IMG/VR virus record: IMGVR_UViG_3300042338_000363
Span: 1-23,384 of that record
Length of the DNA stretch: 23,384 nt
Source of the DNA: a virus
Reading direction: 5' to 3' (one strand)
Both the position numbers and the translations under genes were made by a program. This document shows positions 14,558 through 22,594 of this stretch, piece after piece. The notes beneath the pieces were generated by a model. The model saw only the letters and a program-made list of their open reading frames with translations, was not told where the DNA came from and ran no database searches. Position 1 is the stretch's first letter; every line of letters starts with the position of its first letter.

Positions 14558-17500
14558 TGAACTCCAGAACCTTAACTGAAGCGCTCACATTCACTCCGGC
14601 AGCGCGGACGATTGATTTCGCAAACGTAGCGGGGTTTGATTTTCGGCGGTTGGTCTCGGTCGTAAATCAAACGACGGGCGTCAAGATTTTCATGCCAGTG
14701 CTCGGTGCCGGTTATACAGCAACCGCCTCCGGCAGTCTGGTAACATTTTCGGCTGACACGACCGCGATGAGCAGTGGTGACGTGCTGCAATGCCAGTACG
14801 CCAACGCAGATGCGGCATCCGTTGCGCTCCAGACGGTAGCGAACTCCGCACTATCGTCGATCGCTGCGCTGGAGTCGATCCAGACGGGGCAACTCTCTGG
14901 GCTCACTAGTCTGGCGACGGCTGAGCTGAGCGCAATGCAGGCAGTGCAGGTGCTTGAAGGAATCCAGACCAGTCAACTTTCCGGGATCTCGACGCAGCTC
15001 ACGACGCTCCAGGGTCTCCAATCGCTTGCAACCAACCAACTTTCGAGCCTCGACGCTAAAACGCCAACGCTCGTCTCTGGTCGCCAGCCGGTTGATGGGA
15101 GTGGCGTTGTTCAGCCGATTTCGGCAAGCTCATTGCCGCTGCCCAGTGGAGCTGCAACAGCAGCAAAACAGCCAGCGTTAGGCACAGCAGGAACGCCAGC
15201 GTCTGACGTGCTTACGGTGCAGGGTGCGGCTTCGATGACCCCCTTTCTTGTAGCGGGATCTTCTGCGGTTGGGTCTGCTCCCGTTTTGAGTCCGGTGTCT
15301 GTTTCTGGTGTAGACGGAAGTGGGAACAAGCGCCACCTCCTTACAAACACCGCAGGAAAGCTGCAAGTTACGCCCGACGCTGTCGCATCTCTCGGCACAA
15401 ATGCCGATGGAGCAACGCTCCCCCTGGCGCTGACTGAGAACGGGGCTTTGATGGTCGGTAACGCCTACAAAAAATTCCGCGATGGGTTTGTGCAGGCATC
15501 CCCCAACCTCACAGTTTGGGATCAGGCTTGGACGAACCAGGGCACAGGTTTTGTTAATCGTGGAGGTGATGCTGCTGGCTCGGCCTACCTGCGCATCAGT
15601 CTCGATCCGACGCGGGCGGATTCAGAGTACGAGCTGACCACAAAAACTGCATTCCGGCTTCCATCTCGTTTCATTTTTGGCGTATCCCAGACCCATCGCT
15701 TTCTTGGGCACGAACTAGAGGTGAGCCTCGTCGGCGTAGACGGTGCCGGAGCCATCGAGGTTAACTCGGCCTTCGCGGATGTGGCTATTTCCGAGACGGT
15801 TACGATTGCGACGAACGTAGCGACGATCAATTTTGCGAGCGCGCTGCACGGGATCAAAGGCGGCGACCGCGTGCTTTTGGTAGGCAACACTGAAAACCGC
15901 CTAAACGTCGGGCCAGTCACTGTGACCATTGTGACGCCCACGCAAATCACCGTTCCATGTACCCTCGCCAACGGGACTTACACCGCCGGTGGTGTTGTTC
16001 GGTGGGCAGACCCCGCCAAAATGGCGCGGAATGCGTGCGGGCTATTGTTTGAAAATGCAACCGTAACAAACGCAACATATTTCACCCGCCGCAATGGCAG
16101 CTCTGGCAGGTTGCTGACGGCAACAACCGCGACAACAACTGGAACGCAGTCAAATACGTCCCCGTATTCCGACGCATTTAATAGCGCGGGGGCGCATGAG
16201 TTAATAGGCTCCATGCAGGAGTTTATGTTCATTTCTAAAGCCGCTGATGGAATCGCGGCGGCGAGTGGGCAGGGTCGGTGGTCGCAGGGGATTCCTGACG
16301 AAGAGAAAGAGTACAAACTCCGCATTCGCGCTAAGGCGCTTTCAAACGTCACGCGCCCGATTGGGAAGATTGTAACAGCAACAAAGTTAGCGGCATCCAC
16401 CACGACGAATATCGTGACAAGCGCCGCACATGGTCTTGCAGTTGGTTCATGGGTAGCTATTTCGGGAGTTCGCGATATTGCGAATTTCCCCAACACGGCA
16501 GCAGCAGCAGTTTTGTCGATTGTTAGCTCCACAGAATTCACAATTGCTATGGCGGGCACGACCATAAGCAATAGTGTTGGCGGCTCCGCAATTCTGGTGG
16601 AAGGATCGACTGTCCTTTCGGGCCTCACGGGTCTCTCTGTTCAGAGTATCCAGCGGACAAACAACATTTTAACGGTAACGGTCAACACGACCGCAACTGG
16701 CGCTCTCCCCGGTGAGTACTGGGAGATGCACGGCTGTAATGCAACGAGCATGGGGCTCTACGATGGCCCATACAAAATGCTCCGAATGACCGGCTCGACC
16801 TACGAGGTTGAGTCTGTTGGCTCGAATTTTAGCTCGATCAACTGCGGTGGCACATTTTTCCGTCGTACAGAGCATCGCCTCCATTTTGTACAGGAATTGG
16901 AGTACACGCGGCATGTGGTTGAGCTGTTTAACCAGCACGGATCCCTTGATGCGTCACGGGCTTTAGCTGTGGCTCCCGTATCGCTGCCGACACTGGGAGC
17001 TATTACGAACGGGATGCTATCTTTCCCTGTTCTTGCCGCGGACATCGCTTCGGCGGCAATAGCGACAGCAACAACCGCAGCGGTCACTCAGGCGCAGGGC
17101 ATTTCCTACTCAGTCGCCATCGGCATCACCGCGGCTGCATCCCTTGTAATGGATGTGGGAATCGAGGAGTCGGATGACGTTGGGGTAAACTGGGTTCGCG
17201 TTTACGATTTCCCGCGCACCAGCACAAGCGCAGCGCAGGTGATACGCAGTCCCGTATTGCGTTCGATAGGCACCCGTATCCGTTATGTCACCACGCTGAT
17301 CTCCGGAACAGGAACCCGCGTCTTGAACCGCTTCCAAATGTCTCAGCCTGCTGGAGTTTTCCGCCAGCGGTACGATCGAACCATCACGCTCACCTCACTC
17401 TCCAGTGTGACGGCTACATTGGAAGCGGATGACTGCGACAAAGCCGAGTTGGTGTTCAACGTGGGGGCCATCACGACCACGGCTCCGGTAATCCAAATGC

Positions 17501-17679
17501 AGAAGTCCGAGGACTACGGACAGAGTTGGGTTGACATTGGCTCAACGCTGACGGCGGTCGCAAGCAGTACGGTTTCGCAGACGATCACGGCGGGCGTTGG
17601 TCGCCAGTTACGGGCGATTGTGAAAACCGCAGGCGTCGGCGTAACGGCTGGCTACGTGATGCTTAAAGCTTGGAGGTAA
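14557..17679 (+). CDS. Large tail fibre / host-contact protein
   Basis: This 1040-residue protein is the longest in the window. Residues about 90-165 hold Leu/Gln/Thr-rich helical repeats (LESIQTGQLSGL, LEGIQTSQLSGI). About 193-205 is LPLPSGAATAAKQ, a stretch common in phage tail fibre proteins. Then follow beta-rich domains. Two resemble each other, with HG(I/L)..G..V...G centres near residues 430 and 625, and a related one with MHG lies near 720. The C-terminal domain (about 940-1040) has YDRTITLTSLSSVTATLEAD and ends LKAWR. It was identified from composition, position and these motifs. It probably forms a central or side fibre that meets the host. Its 3' end carries the ribosome binding site of the following small gene. 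Confidence 0.8.
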   Translation: MNSRTLTEALTFTPAARTIDFANVAGFDFRRLVSVVNQTTGVKIFMPVLGAGYTATASGSLVTFSADTTAMSSGDVLQCQYANADAASVALQTVANSALSSIAALESIQTGQLSGLTSLATAELSAMQAVQVLEGIQTSQLSGISTQLTTLQGLQSLATNQLSSLDAKTPTLVSGRQPVDGSGVVQPISASSLPLPSGAATAAKQPALGTAGTPASDVLTVQGAASMTPFLVAGSSAVGSAPVLSPVSVSGVDGSGNKRHLLTNTAGKLQVTPDAVASLGTNADGATLPLALTENGALMVGNAYKKFRDGFVQASPNLTVWDQAWTNQGTGFVNRGGDAAGSAYLRISLDPTRADSEYELTTKTAFRLPSRFIFGVSQTHRFLGHELEVSLVGVDGAGAIEVNSAFADVAISETVTIATNVATINFASALHGIKGGDRVLLVGNTENRLNVGPVTVTIVTPTQITVPCTLANGTYTAGGVVRWADPAKMARNACGLLFENATVTNATYFTRRNGSSGRLLTATTATTTGTQSNTSPYSDAFNSAGAHELIGSMQEFMFISKAADGIAAASGQGRWSQGIPDEEKEYKLRIRAKALSNVTRPIGKIVTATKLAASTTTNIVTSAAHGLAVGSWVAISGVRDIANFPNTAAAAVLSIVSSTEFTIAMAGTTISNSVGGSAILVEGSTVLSGLTGLSVQSIQRTNNILTVTVNTTATGALPGEYWEMHGCNATSMGLYDGPYKMLRMTGSTYEVESVGSNFSSINCGGTFFRRTEHRLHFVQELEYTRHVVELFNQHGSLDASRALAVAPVSLPTLGAITNGMLSFPVLAADIASAAIATATTAAVTQAQGISYSVAIGITAAASLVMDVGIEESDDVGVNWVRVYDFPRTSTSAAQVIRSPVLRSIGTRIRYVTTLISGTGTRVLNRFQMSQPAGVFRQRYDRTITLTSLSSVTATLEADDCDKAELVFNVGAITTTAPVIQMQKSEDYGQSWVDIGSTLTAVASSTVSQTITAGVGRQLRAIVKTAGVGVTAGYVMLKAWR

Positions 17680-17683
17680 CAAT

Positions 17684-17860
17684 GTGGACTACACTATTTT
17701 TCGCCCCGAAGACGCTTACTTTGTGCCAACAGAATCCTGCATGTTCACGGATGACATTGGAGCTATGGAGTATCTAGCCACGCTCGGAACCGGCTACCAC
17801 GCCGAGGTCGTAGTCGGCGGCGGGTGCCGAATAATTTCACTCCCGGAGGTTTTTGAATGA
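17684..17860 (+). CDS. Small uncharacterised protein between fibre genes (GTG start)
   Basis: A 58-residue ORF starts with GTG at 17684 and ends with TGA at 17858-17860, overlapping the next gene as ATGA. GGAGG at 17672-17676, 7 nt before the GTG, is the best Shine-Dalgarno site among the fibre genes and decides the start. An out-of-frame ATG at 17682 gives only a 31-codon ORF. The product begins VDYTIFRPEDAYFVPTESCM. It has acidic middle residues, a hydrophobic strand with Gly (AEVVVGGGCRIISLPEVFE) and two cysteines. No family is recognised. Its location between two fibre genes suggests a fibre-assembly chaperone or small fibre component, which is inference. Confidence 0.7.
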   Translation: MDYTIFRPEDAYFVPTESCMFTDDIGAMEYLATLGTGYHAEVVVGGGCRIISLPEVFE

Positions 17861-19596
17861 GCCTGATTTCCCCGTCTGTAATAGAGCAACTCCCCACGTC
17901 GCAAATCACCGGCCTGCGGGCTATGGTGACTTCTGAGATCGCGGCGGCTCAGATCACATCGAATCAAATCACTGCCATGAGTTCGGCTCAGGTGGTGGGG
18001 TTGTCGGATCAGCTCGCGCTCAAGCAAAACGCATCGAGTGCGCTGACCACGACGCAGGTGGACAGCATGATTACGGCGGCAATCGGAGAGCTGGCAACGG
18101 CTCCGGTTTCGAGTGTGGCAGGGCGGACGGGGGCGGTGACGCTGACCACGGCTGACATTGCTGGGCTATCATCCGCGCCAGTCACATCCGTGGCGGGGCG
18201 GACTGGGGCCGTCGCTCTCACGACCTCGGACATCGGGGGACTCTCCACGCTCGCAGTCACTACGGCTCAGATTGTCGGACTGGACGCCCGCACGGATTCG
18301 CGGATTGCAGGGGCATCCATCACGACCGCACAGATTAGCGGGCTTACATCGGTGCCACTCAGCTCGACGCAAATAAATGCGCTGACACTACAGACGAATC
18401 AGATCACGGGGTTTGACGCGCGCGTTGATTCGAGGATCGCCAGCGGTGCCATGACGACCAGCCAGATCACCGGCCTGAGTGCGGCACTGGCGACAAAACT
18501 CGACGCCTCCGGCTCAATCGCAACCAGTCAGGTGACAGGGTTACAGTCGATGGTGACCAGCCAAATTGCATCGGCTGCAATCACAACAGCACAGGTGACA
18601 GGGTTCGACTCACGGGTGGATTCACGCATTGCCTCCGGGTCGATGACGACCGCGCAAATCACGGGACTCTCGACAGCGCTCTCTGGTAAATCGAACACCG
18701 GCCACACACACACAGCTTCGCAGGTCACGGACTTCTCGACAGCGGCAGACGCTCGCATTGCGGCAGCGGCTGGCGTTTCGGTCTGCCCGCTATCAGGCGG
18801 ACTGGTGCCGTCTGGGTATCTCCCGAGCTACGTTGACGATGTGCTGGAATACGCGAACCTCGCAGGGTTCCCGGGTACCGGTACGACCGGGAAGATCTAC
18901 GTCGACCTCGCCACGAATAAAACCTACCGGTGGAGCGGCTCGGTTTACGTTGAGATTTCATCTTCGCCTGGCAGCACCGACAGCGTGACGGAGGGCTCGG
19001 TGAACCTGTACCACACGAGCGGTCGGGCGGACGCACGGGTGCAGGCGGCAAAGGGTTCAGCCACCCCGGCAATGAACGGCGCGGCTGCAGCGGGCTCGGC
19101 CACAACCTGGTCTCCTGTTGACCACATTCATCCGACCGACACCAGTCGGGCGCCGCTGAACAACCCGACGTTTACGGGCAACGCGGGCGTGCTCGCTCCG
19201 TTTATGCAGGTGCGCACCACTCGCGACCTGACGACCATCGTCGCCAGCGCTGCGACGGGTACCATTAATTACGACGCACTTACGCAGGGGCGGGTTTACT
19301 ACACGACCAACGCCTCCGGGAACTGGACACTGAACATCCGGGGTGACGGCAGCAACACGCTCAACTCCCTAATGGCCGTGGGGGAATCTGTCTCGCTTGA
19401 GTTCTGGGCTGCACAGGGGGCGACACCGTACTGGAACAACGTGCTCCAAGTGGACGGATCCGCGCAGACGATCAAATGGCTAGGGACAACGCCAACGGGC
19501 GGGAACGCAAGCGGCATTGACACTTACGCGTACACGATCCTGAAAACGGCGGCCAACACCTACACGGTCCTCGGATCACAGACGAAGTTCGCATGA
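17857..19596 (+). CDS. Repeat-rich tail fibre protein
   Basis: This 579-residue protein has an N-terminal repeat region (about 10-290) of units like TTAQITGLS and DARVDSRIASGAMTTSQITG. Two copies of SVAGRTGAVxLTT (86-98 and 111-123) are the widespread phage fibre repeat. A Gly/Ser-rich hinge and a domain with TTGKIYVDLATNKTYRWSGS (about 345-365) follow, then a C-terminal beta domain of about 140 residues (TIVASAATGTINYD, YWNNVLQVDG, YTILKTAANTYTVLGSQTKFA). The C-terminal domain is of the sort that binds host surface structures. It starts in ATGA overlap with the small gene; GGAGG sits 11 nt upstream (GGAGGTTTTTGAATG). It ends as ATGA into the LamG gene. Confidence 0.85.
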   Translation: MSLISPSVIEQLPTSQITGLRAMVTSEIAAAQITSNQITAMSSAQVVGLSDQLALKQNASSALTTTQVDSMITAAIGELATAPVSSVAGRTGAVTLTTADIAGLSSAPVTSVAGRTGAVALTTSDIGGLSTLAVTTAQIVGLDARTDSRIAGASITTAQISGLTSVPLSSTQINALTLQTNQITGFDARVDSRIASGAMTTSQITGLSAALATKLDASGSIATSQVTGLQSMVTSQIASAAITTAQVTGFDSRVDSRIASGSMTTAQITGLSTALSGKSNTGHTHTASQVTDFSTAADARIAAAAGVSVCPLSGGLVPSGYLPSYVDDVLEYANLAGFPGTGTTGKIYVDLATNKTYRWSGSVYVEISSSPGSTDSVTEGSVNLYHTSGRADARVQAAKGSATPAMNGAAAAGSATTWSPVDHIHPTDTSRAPLNNPTFTGNAGVLAPFMQVRTTRDLTTIVASAATGTINYDALTQGRVYYTTNASGNWTLNIRGDGSNTLNSLMAVGESVSLEFWAAQGATPYWNNVLQVDGSAQTIKWLGTTPTGGNASGIDTYAYTILKTAANTYTVLGSQTKFA

Positions 19597-20333
19597 TAAC
19601 GTCGATCCCTAGAGTCGGCTTCTCTTCGCGCGTCATGCAAAAGCTGGCGGCCGGTGGCGACGCGCACAGGGCCAACCGCTCGCTCCTTCTGCACATGGAG
19701 GGGGCGAATGGAGGGACGTCGTTTACAGATTCGAGCGCCAATGGATTCACGGGCACGCCCACCAGCGCAACAACGTCAACGACGCAGGCGAAATATGGAA
19801 GCTCCTCGCTCAGCGTTGGCAGGTCTGGCCGTGTTTCCATCCCTAGTAATGCGGCGTTCGATTTCGCTACAGGGGACTTCTTTCTGGGCTTCTGGTGCTA
19901 CTTTAACTCGGTAGCCGGGGAGCAATGGCTCACAACTCGCGGCGGTATCTCTGCCAGTAGCACTACTGGCCCTTTTGCCGTGATTTTGGTCGGCGGGAAC
20001 ATTGGGTTTTACTCCACTGCAAACAATCTCGCGTGGGACATCGCGAACAACTTGCTTATCAAGGCGAGTCCTTCCTCGGGAGCGTGGAACCACATCGGTG
20101 CAGCTCGCATTGGGAACAACTTTTATACCTACTGGAATGGGGCGCAGGTCTCAACAGTCTCCTCTTCGAGTTCGCTTTACGCAAACGGGGCGGCTGTCTC
20201 GATTGGGAACGACTCCAATAACTCCTCCGCCAAGGGGGCGAACGCTTACATCGACGAGTTCACTCTGGTGAAAGGGTCTTCAGCCGGGGCGACCTCCTCA
20301 ACATGCCCCACGACCGCAATCCTCGACTTCTAA
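19593..20333 (+). CDS. LamG-like (concanavalin-like) tail protein
   Basis: This 246-residue protein contains a Laminin-G/concanavalin-like jelly-roll domain. The order RSLLLHMEGANGGTSFTDSS, SLSVGRSGRVSIPSNAAFDF, FFLGFWCYFN, WNHIGAARIGNNFYTYWNG and YIDEFTLVKG follows the usual LamG sequence: two N-terminal strands with L-x-H/L-x-x-x-G/N, a G.....IP turn, the WxH motif and a terminal D-E-F/V-x-x strand. These domains bind carbohydrates or pack into tail tips; an adhesive role at the tail tip is likely. The first 25 residues are basic and lie outside the domain. It starts as ATGA with the fibre gene and is followed by the lysis genes. Confidence 0.8.
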   Translation: MITSIPRVGFSSRVMQKLAAGGDAHRANRSLLLHMEGANGGTSFTDSSANGFTGTPTSATTSTTQAKYGSSSLSVGRSGRVSIPSNAAFDFATGDFFLGFWCYFNSVAGEQWLTTRGGISASSTTGPFAVILVGGNIGFYSTANNLAWDIANNLLIKASPSSGAWNHIGAARIGNNFYTYWNGAQVSTVSSSSSLYANGAAVSIGNDSNNSSAKGANAYIDEFTLVKGSSAGATSSTCPTTAILDF

Positions 20334-20344
20334 CCAGGTAACCC

Positions 20345-20662
20345 ATGGCCGCACCAGAGCACGATCCAACAACGTTTCCGATCCTCACATACGCGTGGGT
20401 ACTCGGGCTCTCGATCATGGGCGGATTCGCCGCATTCATGCGTAAGCTGAAGGACGGGTCAGCGCGGGTGTTCAACTTCGTAGAGTTTATCGGCGAGGTG
20501 GTTACTTCGGCATTCGCCGGGCTGATCACGTTCTATCTCTGCGAGGCCTCACAGCTCGACCGGATGTTATCGGCCGCCCTGGTCGGAATAGCCGGACACA
20601 TGGGTTCGCGCGCCATTTACCTGCTCGAAAAGTTCCTCAGCGACAAATTCCCGAAGGCTTAA
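20345..20662 (+). CDS. LydA-like phage holin
   Basis: This 105-residue membrane protein opens the lysis cassette. Hydrophobic segments lie at about 14-32 (YAWVLGLSIMGGFAAFM), 50-67 (GEVVTSAFAGLITFYLCE) and 74-90 (MLSAALVGIAGHMGSRA), giving two or three membrane passes. Between the first two are MRKLKDGSARVFNF and the phrase FIGEVVTSAFAGLITFYLCEA, which match the LydA-type holin pattern (phage_holin_3_3 type). It would form membrane pores that let the cytosolic endolysin reach peptidoglycan. The preceding AGGT is a weak Shine-Dalgarno sequence. It directly precedes the endolysin gene, 2 nt apart. Basic and helical residues form the C-terminus (EKFLSDKFPKA). Confidence 0.8.
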   Translation: MAAPEHDPTTFPILTYAWVLGLSIMGGFAAFMRKLKDGSARVFNFVEFIGEVVTSAFAGLITFYLCEASQLDRMLSAALVGIAGHMGSRAIYLLEKFLSDKFPKA

Positions 20663-20664
20663 AC

Positions 20665-21126
20665 ATGGACACACGAACCGAGAAAAACCTCTCCACGCTA
20701 GTGCCTGAAGTTCAGGACAATTTCCGTGCCTTTATGACAGAGGCGCAGGCGCTCGCAGCATCCAAAGGGCTCGAATATCGGGCGATATGCGGAACGCGGG
20801 ATTGGGATGAACAGGCGCGGCTGTACGCTCAGGGACGGACAGCACCGGGTAAAATCGTAACGAAAGCGCCACCCGGAAACTCGTTTCATAATTTCGGGCT
20901 CGCCATCGACTGCGGCGTTTTCCGTGGCGGTAAATATCTCGATGAAGCGGAGCCAAGGACGGCTGACAAATTCCACAGGGAAGCGGCGAAGCTCGCCAAG
21001 GCGCATAACATCCGTTGGGGTGGCGACTTCAAAAGCATTTACGACGCTCCGCATTACGAGTACAACACGCCGTTTTCGCTGACTGAATTACGTAACAAGC
21101 GCGGACGGGGTGAGAAGTATGTCTGA
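20665..21126 (+). CDS. Endolysin, M15 zinc peptidase (VanY / Ala-Glu type)
   Basis: This 153-residue enzyme probably cuts the peptide stem of peptidoglycan as an L-alanyl-D-glutamate or D-Ala-D-Ala peptidase. Zinc ligands are His75 and Asp82 in NSFHNFGLAIDCG (72-84), an S-x-H-x-x-G-x-A-x-D site, and His130 in DAPHYEY (127-133), with Asp127 nearby as catalytic candidate. TRDWDEQARLYAQGR (44-58) supplies the conserved substrate-binding Arg/Gln segment. There is no signal peptide or SAR segment, so release depends on a holin. The size matches T5-like and A118-type M15 endolysins without a cell wall-binding domain. It overlaps the small membrane gene by 8 bases. Confidence 0.9.
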   Translation: MDTRTEKNLSTLVPEVQDNFRAFMTEAQALAASKGLEYRAICGTRDWDEQARLYAQGRTAPGKIVTKAPPGNSFHNFGLAIDCGVFRGGKYLDEAEPRTADKFHREAAKLAKAHNIRWGGDFKSIYDAPHYEYNTPFSLTELRNKRGRGEKYV

Positions 21127-21277
21127 GATTGCGCTAACGGTCGGCATTGGCATTGGTGCATTTATTGCAGGGGTCGCAGTCGGGATTTTCGTCCTTGCAG
21201 GCAAGATCCTATCCTTCACCAATGAAGAGGTTCGGAAGGCCCGCGCTTGGCTGGACTCGGAAAGTAACAGCTTATGA
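21119..21277 (+). CDS. Single-pass membrane miniprotein in lysis cassette
   Basis: A 52-residue ORF starts at ATG 21119, 8 bases before the endolysin stop, and ends in ATGA overlap with the next gene. It begins MSEIALTVGIGIGAFIAGVA and continues VGIFVLAGKILSF, giving one glycine-rich transmembrane helix at about 4-31. A charged amphipathic C-terminal helix follows (TNEEVRKARAWLDSESNSL). The weak site GGGGTGAG lies 7 nt before the ATG. Its place between endolysin and the 3TM holin suggests an accessory lysis protein, such as an antiholin or a spanin-like protein. No lipobox or overlapping Rz1-type frame was seen. Function is not assigned. Confidence 0.7.
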   Translation: MSEIALTVGIGIGAFIAGVAVGIFVLAGKILSFTNEEVRKARAWLDSESNSL

Positions 21278-21666
21278 GTGCGGATTTAACCGGAATCGGA
21301 GCGGTGGCGGATCTCGCTGGGCAGGTGATCGGCAAAATCTGGCCGGATAAATCCGAACAGGAACGCCAGCAGCTCGCCGCAGCGGTTTCGTTGATTCAAG
21401 GGCAACTCGCAATCAACCAGGCTGAGGCGAGCAATCCGTCGGTGTTCGTATCAGGCTGGAGACCGGCTATTGGCTGGGTGTGCGGACTTGCGTGCGCGTG
21501 GAACTGGGTCGGCGTCTCGGTGGTCAATGCGCTGGCCGAGCTGGCAGGCCACACGCTCTCGCTTGCGCCTGCCAACACGACGGAAATGATGCCAGTGCTA
21601 CTCGGATTGCTCGGTCTCGGTGGGCTTAGGACGTTCGAGAAAGTGCAGGGCGTTGCGCGAAAATAA
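21274..21666 (+). CDS. 3TM holin of the GTA type
   Basis: This 130-residue protein has the features of the 3TM holin family first described for gene-transfer agents. A Leu/Gln-rich amphipathic helix (DKSEQERQQLAAAVSLIQGQLAINQAEA split over residues 25-52) precedes the signature FVSGWRPAIGWVCG (58-71). Membrane helices follow at about 64-86 (AIGWVCGLACAWNWVGVSVV), then a short one around 86-98 and one at about 104-119 (MMPVLLGLLGLGGL). Its pore would act with or instead of the LydA-like holin. It starts as ATGA with the miniprotein and is the last gene on the plus strand, ending before a hairpin terminator. Family assignment rests on the GWRP signature. Confidence 0.82.
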   Translation: MSADLTGIGAVADLAGQVIGKIWPDKSEQERQQLAAAVSLIQGQLAINQAEASNPSVFVSGWRPAIGWVCGLACAWNWVGVSVVNALAELAGHTLSLAPANTTEMMPVLLGLLGLGGLRTFEKVQGVARK

Positions 21667-21683
21667 CTTTTGGTGTCATACGC

Positions 21684-21722
21684 AAAACCCCGCCCCTCGT
21701 GTGAGGTGAGCGGGGCTCTTTG
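21684..21722. terminator. Bidirectional terminator between convergent operons
   Basis: CCCCGC (21688-21693) pairs with GCGGGG (21710-21715); inside it CCTC (21695-21698) pairs with GAGG (21703-21706) around GTGT. On the plus strand CTCTTTGTT follows; on the minus strand TTTT follows. It sits between the stop of the 3TM holin and the stop of the leftward gene, so it can end both operons. Confidence 0.85.
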
Positions 21723-21914
21723 TTATTTGGCGGCTAATTTACGCTGGCGCTTACTGTTCGGGTTGATCGGACGCCCGCCTTTTTTGCCGTTGCTGGCGGA
21801 GGCTGTTTGCTGGGCCGGAGTGTTTTTGGCGCGACCGATCCGGCCTATTTTGGCCTGATGCTCAGTAATTGCCGCCGAGATGTCGCCGCCGCAGTGTGGA
21901 CAGTTTGCATTCAT
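21723..21914 (-). CDS. Small basic protein with CxxC and KKGGRP motif
   Basis: This 63-residue protein is the last of the leftward set. It begins MNANCPHCGGDISAAITEHQ, a single CPHCGG knuckle, followed by an Arg/Lys-rich helix (AKIGRIGRAKNTPAQQ) and a tail with NGKKGGRPINP. The tail resembles the KGGRP minor-groove/AT-hook-like ends of several small phage proteins. It could bind DNA, or dimerise around zinc, but only one CxxC pair is visible, so a full zinc finger would need a second chain. ATG 21912-21914 overlaps the upstream stop (ATGA) in the leftward direction. The terminator lies directly downstream. Confidence 0.6.
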   Translation of the reverse strand: MNANCPHCGGDISAAITEHQAKIGRIGRAKNTPAQQTASASNGKKGGRPINPNSKRQRKLAAK

Positions 21915-22315
21915 GGCTGGGCCTCCAGCATCGCAGCTGCCATACAGCGCTCAAAATCAGCGAGCCACCCGATGTCATTTTTAGCAGTATTGGCGAGCGG
22001 CGGCAGGAGGACAACCGCCAGCCATTGGCCGGCTGGTGGCTCGGCTGAGACTGGCGCAAATTTAGCCTGCACATCGCACAGAGCTGCCCATGTGTCGTCG
22101 CGGGCGGATCCAATCCCGCACAGGACCAGAGGCTCCGCGCCTCTGTAGATGGTAAAAACTGGTCCATGTGGCACGACCCGGAAAGCGGGATAGCCGGGGA
22201 TCGGCCCACCGTCGGGGAGCAGGGCGGCGCAGGAGGCCACCGCACCGGGCTCGAGCGTGTCGAGCCGGTGGGCGACACTGTTGCCGGTACAGAGGGTGAT
22301 GTGGTGCAGGAGCAT
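21911..22315 (-). CDS. Uncharacterised leftward phage protein
   Basis: This 134-residue protein begins MLLHHITLCTGNSVAHRLDT and ends near DIGWLADFERCMAAAMLEAQ. The middle is Pro/Gly-rich with strands (FTIYRGAEPLVLCG, GQWLAVVLLPP). Its helical end and compact size look like a folded cytosolic protein, but I recognise no motif. Its frame is preferred over the overlapping leftward frame (21862-22278) because it starts one nucleotide after the upstream stop and links by ATGA to the next gene. The sequence AATTAAA lies just before the ATG, similar to the tail of the repeated leader elements, though without a hairpin. Confidence 0.55.
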   Translation of the reverse strand: MLLHHITLCTGNSVAHRLDTLEPGAVASCAALLPDGGPIPGYPAFRVVPHGPVFTIYRGAEPLVLCGIGSARDDTWAALCDVQAKFAPVSAEPPAGQWLAVVLLPPLANTAKNDIGWLADFERCMAAAMLEAQP

Positions 22316-22316
22316 T

Positions 22317-22547
22317 TTAATTGGAGGAGGCTCGGGCGATGAATCCCTCCCCTAGTTGCGAAAAATCGACGCGGAATCCGCCGATCACTGCCGTTTTTGC
22401 GAGCAACCGAGCAGCCTGCTGAGGTGAGACTCCCTCAGGCACATTTAAAACCTCGTAGTGGCTGGCATTGCCGCTAGGGCAAACACCGATGGGCGCTGAT
22501 GGGTGAGCGGGGGCGATGCCACCCTGTGAGTTACATTTAAATTTCAT
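22317..22547 (-). CDS. Uncharacterised small protein (leader copy 1)
   Basis: The ATG at 22545-22547 gives a 76-residue protein starting MKFKCNSQGGIAPAHPSAPI and ending RASSN. An upstream start at 22595 is rejected because it would put the hairpin leader inside the coding region, while every other copy of the element sits immediately before an ATG. A Cys-rich N-terminus (C5, C23) is followed by SHYEVLNVPEGVSPQQAARL and a compact alpha/beta end with LAKTAVIGGFRVDF. No function is recognised. It lies one nucleotide before the next leftward gene. Confidence 0.6.
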   Translation of the reverse strand: MKFKCNSQGGIAPAHPSAPIGVCPSGNASHYEVLNVPEGVSPQQAARLLAKTAVIGGFRVDFSQLGEGFIARASSN

Positions 22548-22594
22548 AATTTTAAGAAGGGTTCCCCCTCCGAAGAGAGGGCGAGGGGAAGTCA
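22548..22594 (-). promoter_or_regulatory. Hairpin leader element, copy 1 (UUCG loop)
   Basis: Reading leftward, CCCTCTC pairs with GAGGGGG (plus 22564-22581) around a TTCG loop, with one G-U pair. Then come AACCCTTCTTAAAATT and the ATG at 22547. The stem base lies 16 nt before the ATG. Confidence 0.75.

Noticed and set aside
15978-16628. Minus-strand ORF of 216 codons opposite the large fibre
   Set aside because: Its composition mirrors the fibre codons and there is no neighbour or start signal; the plus-strand gene is continuous.
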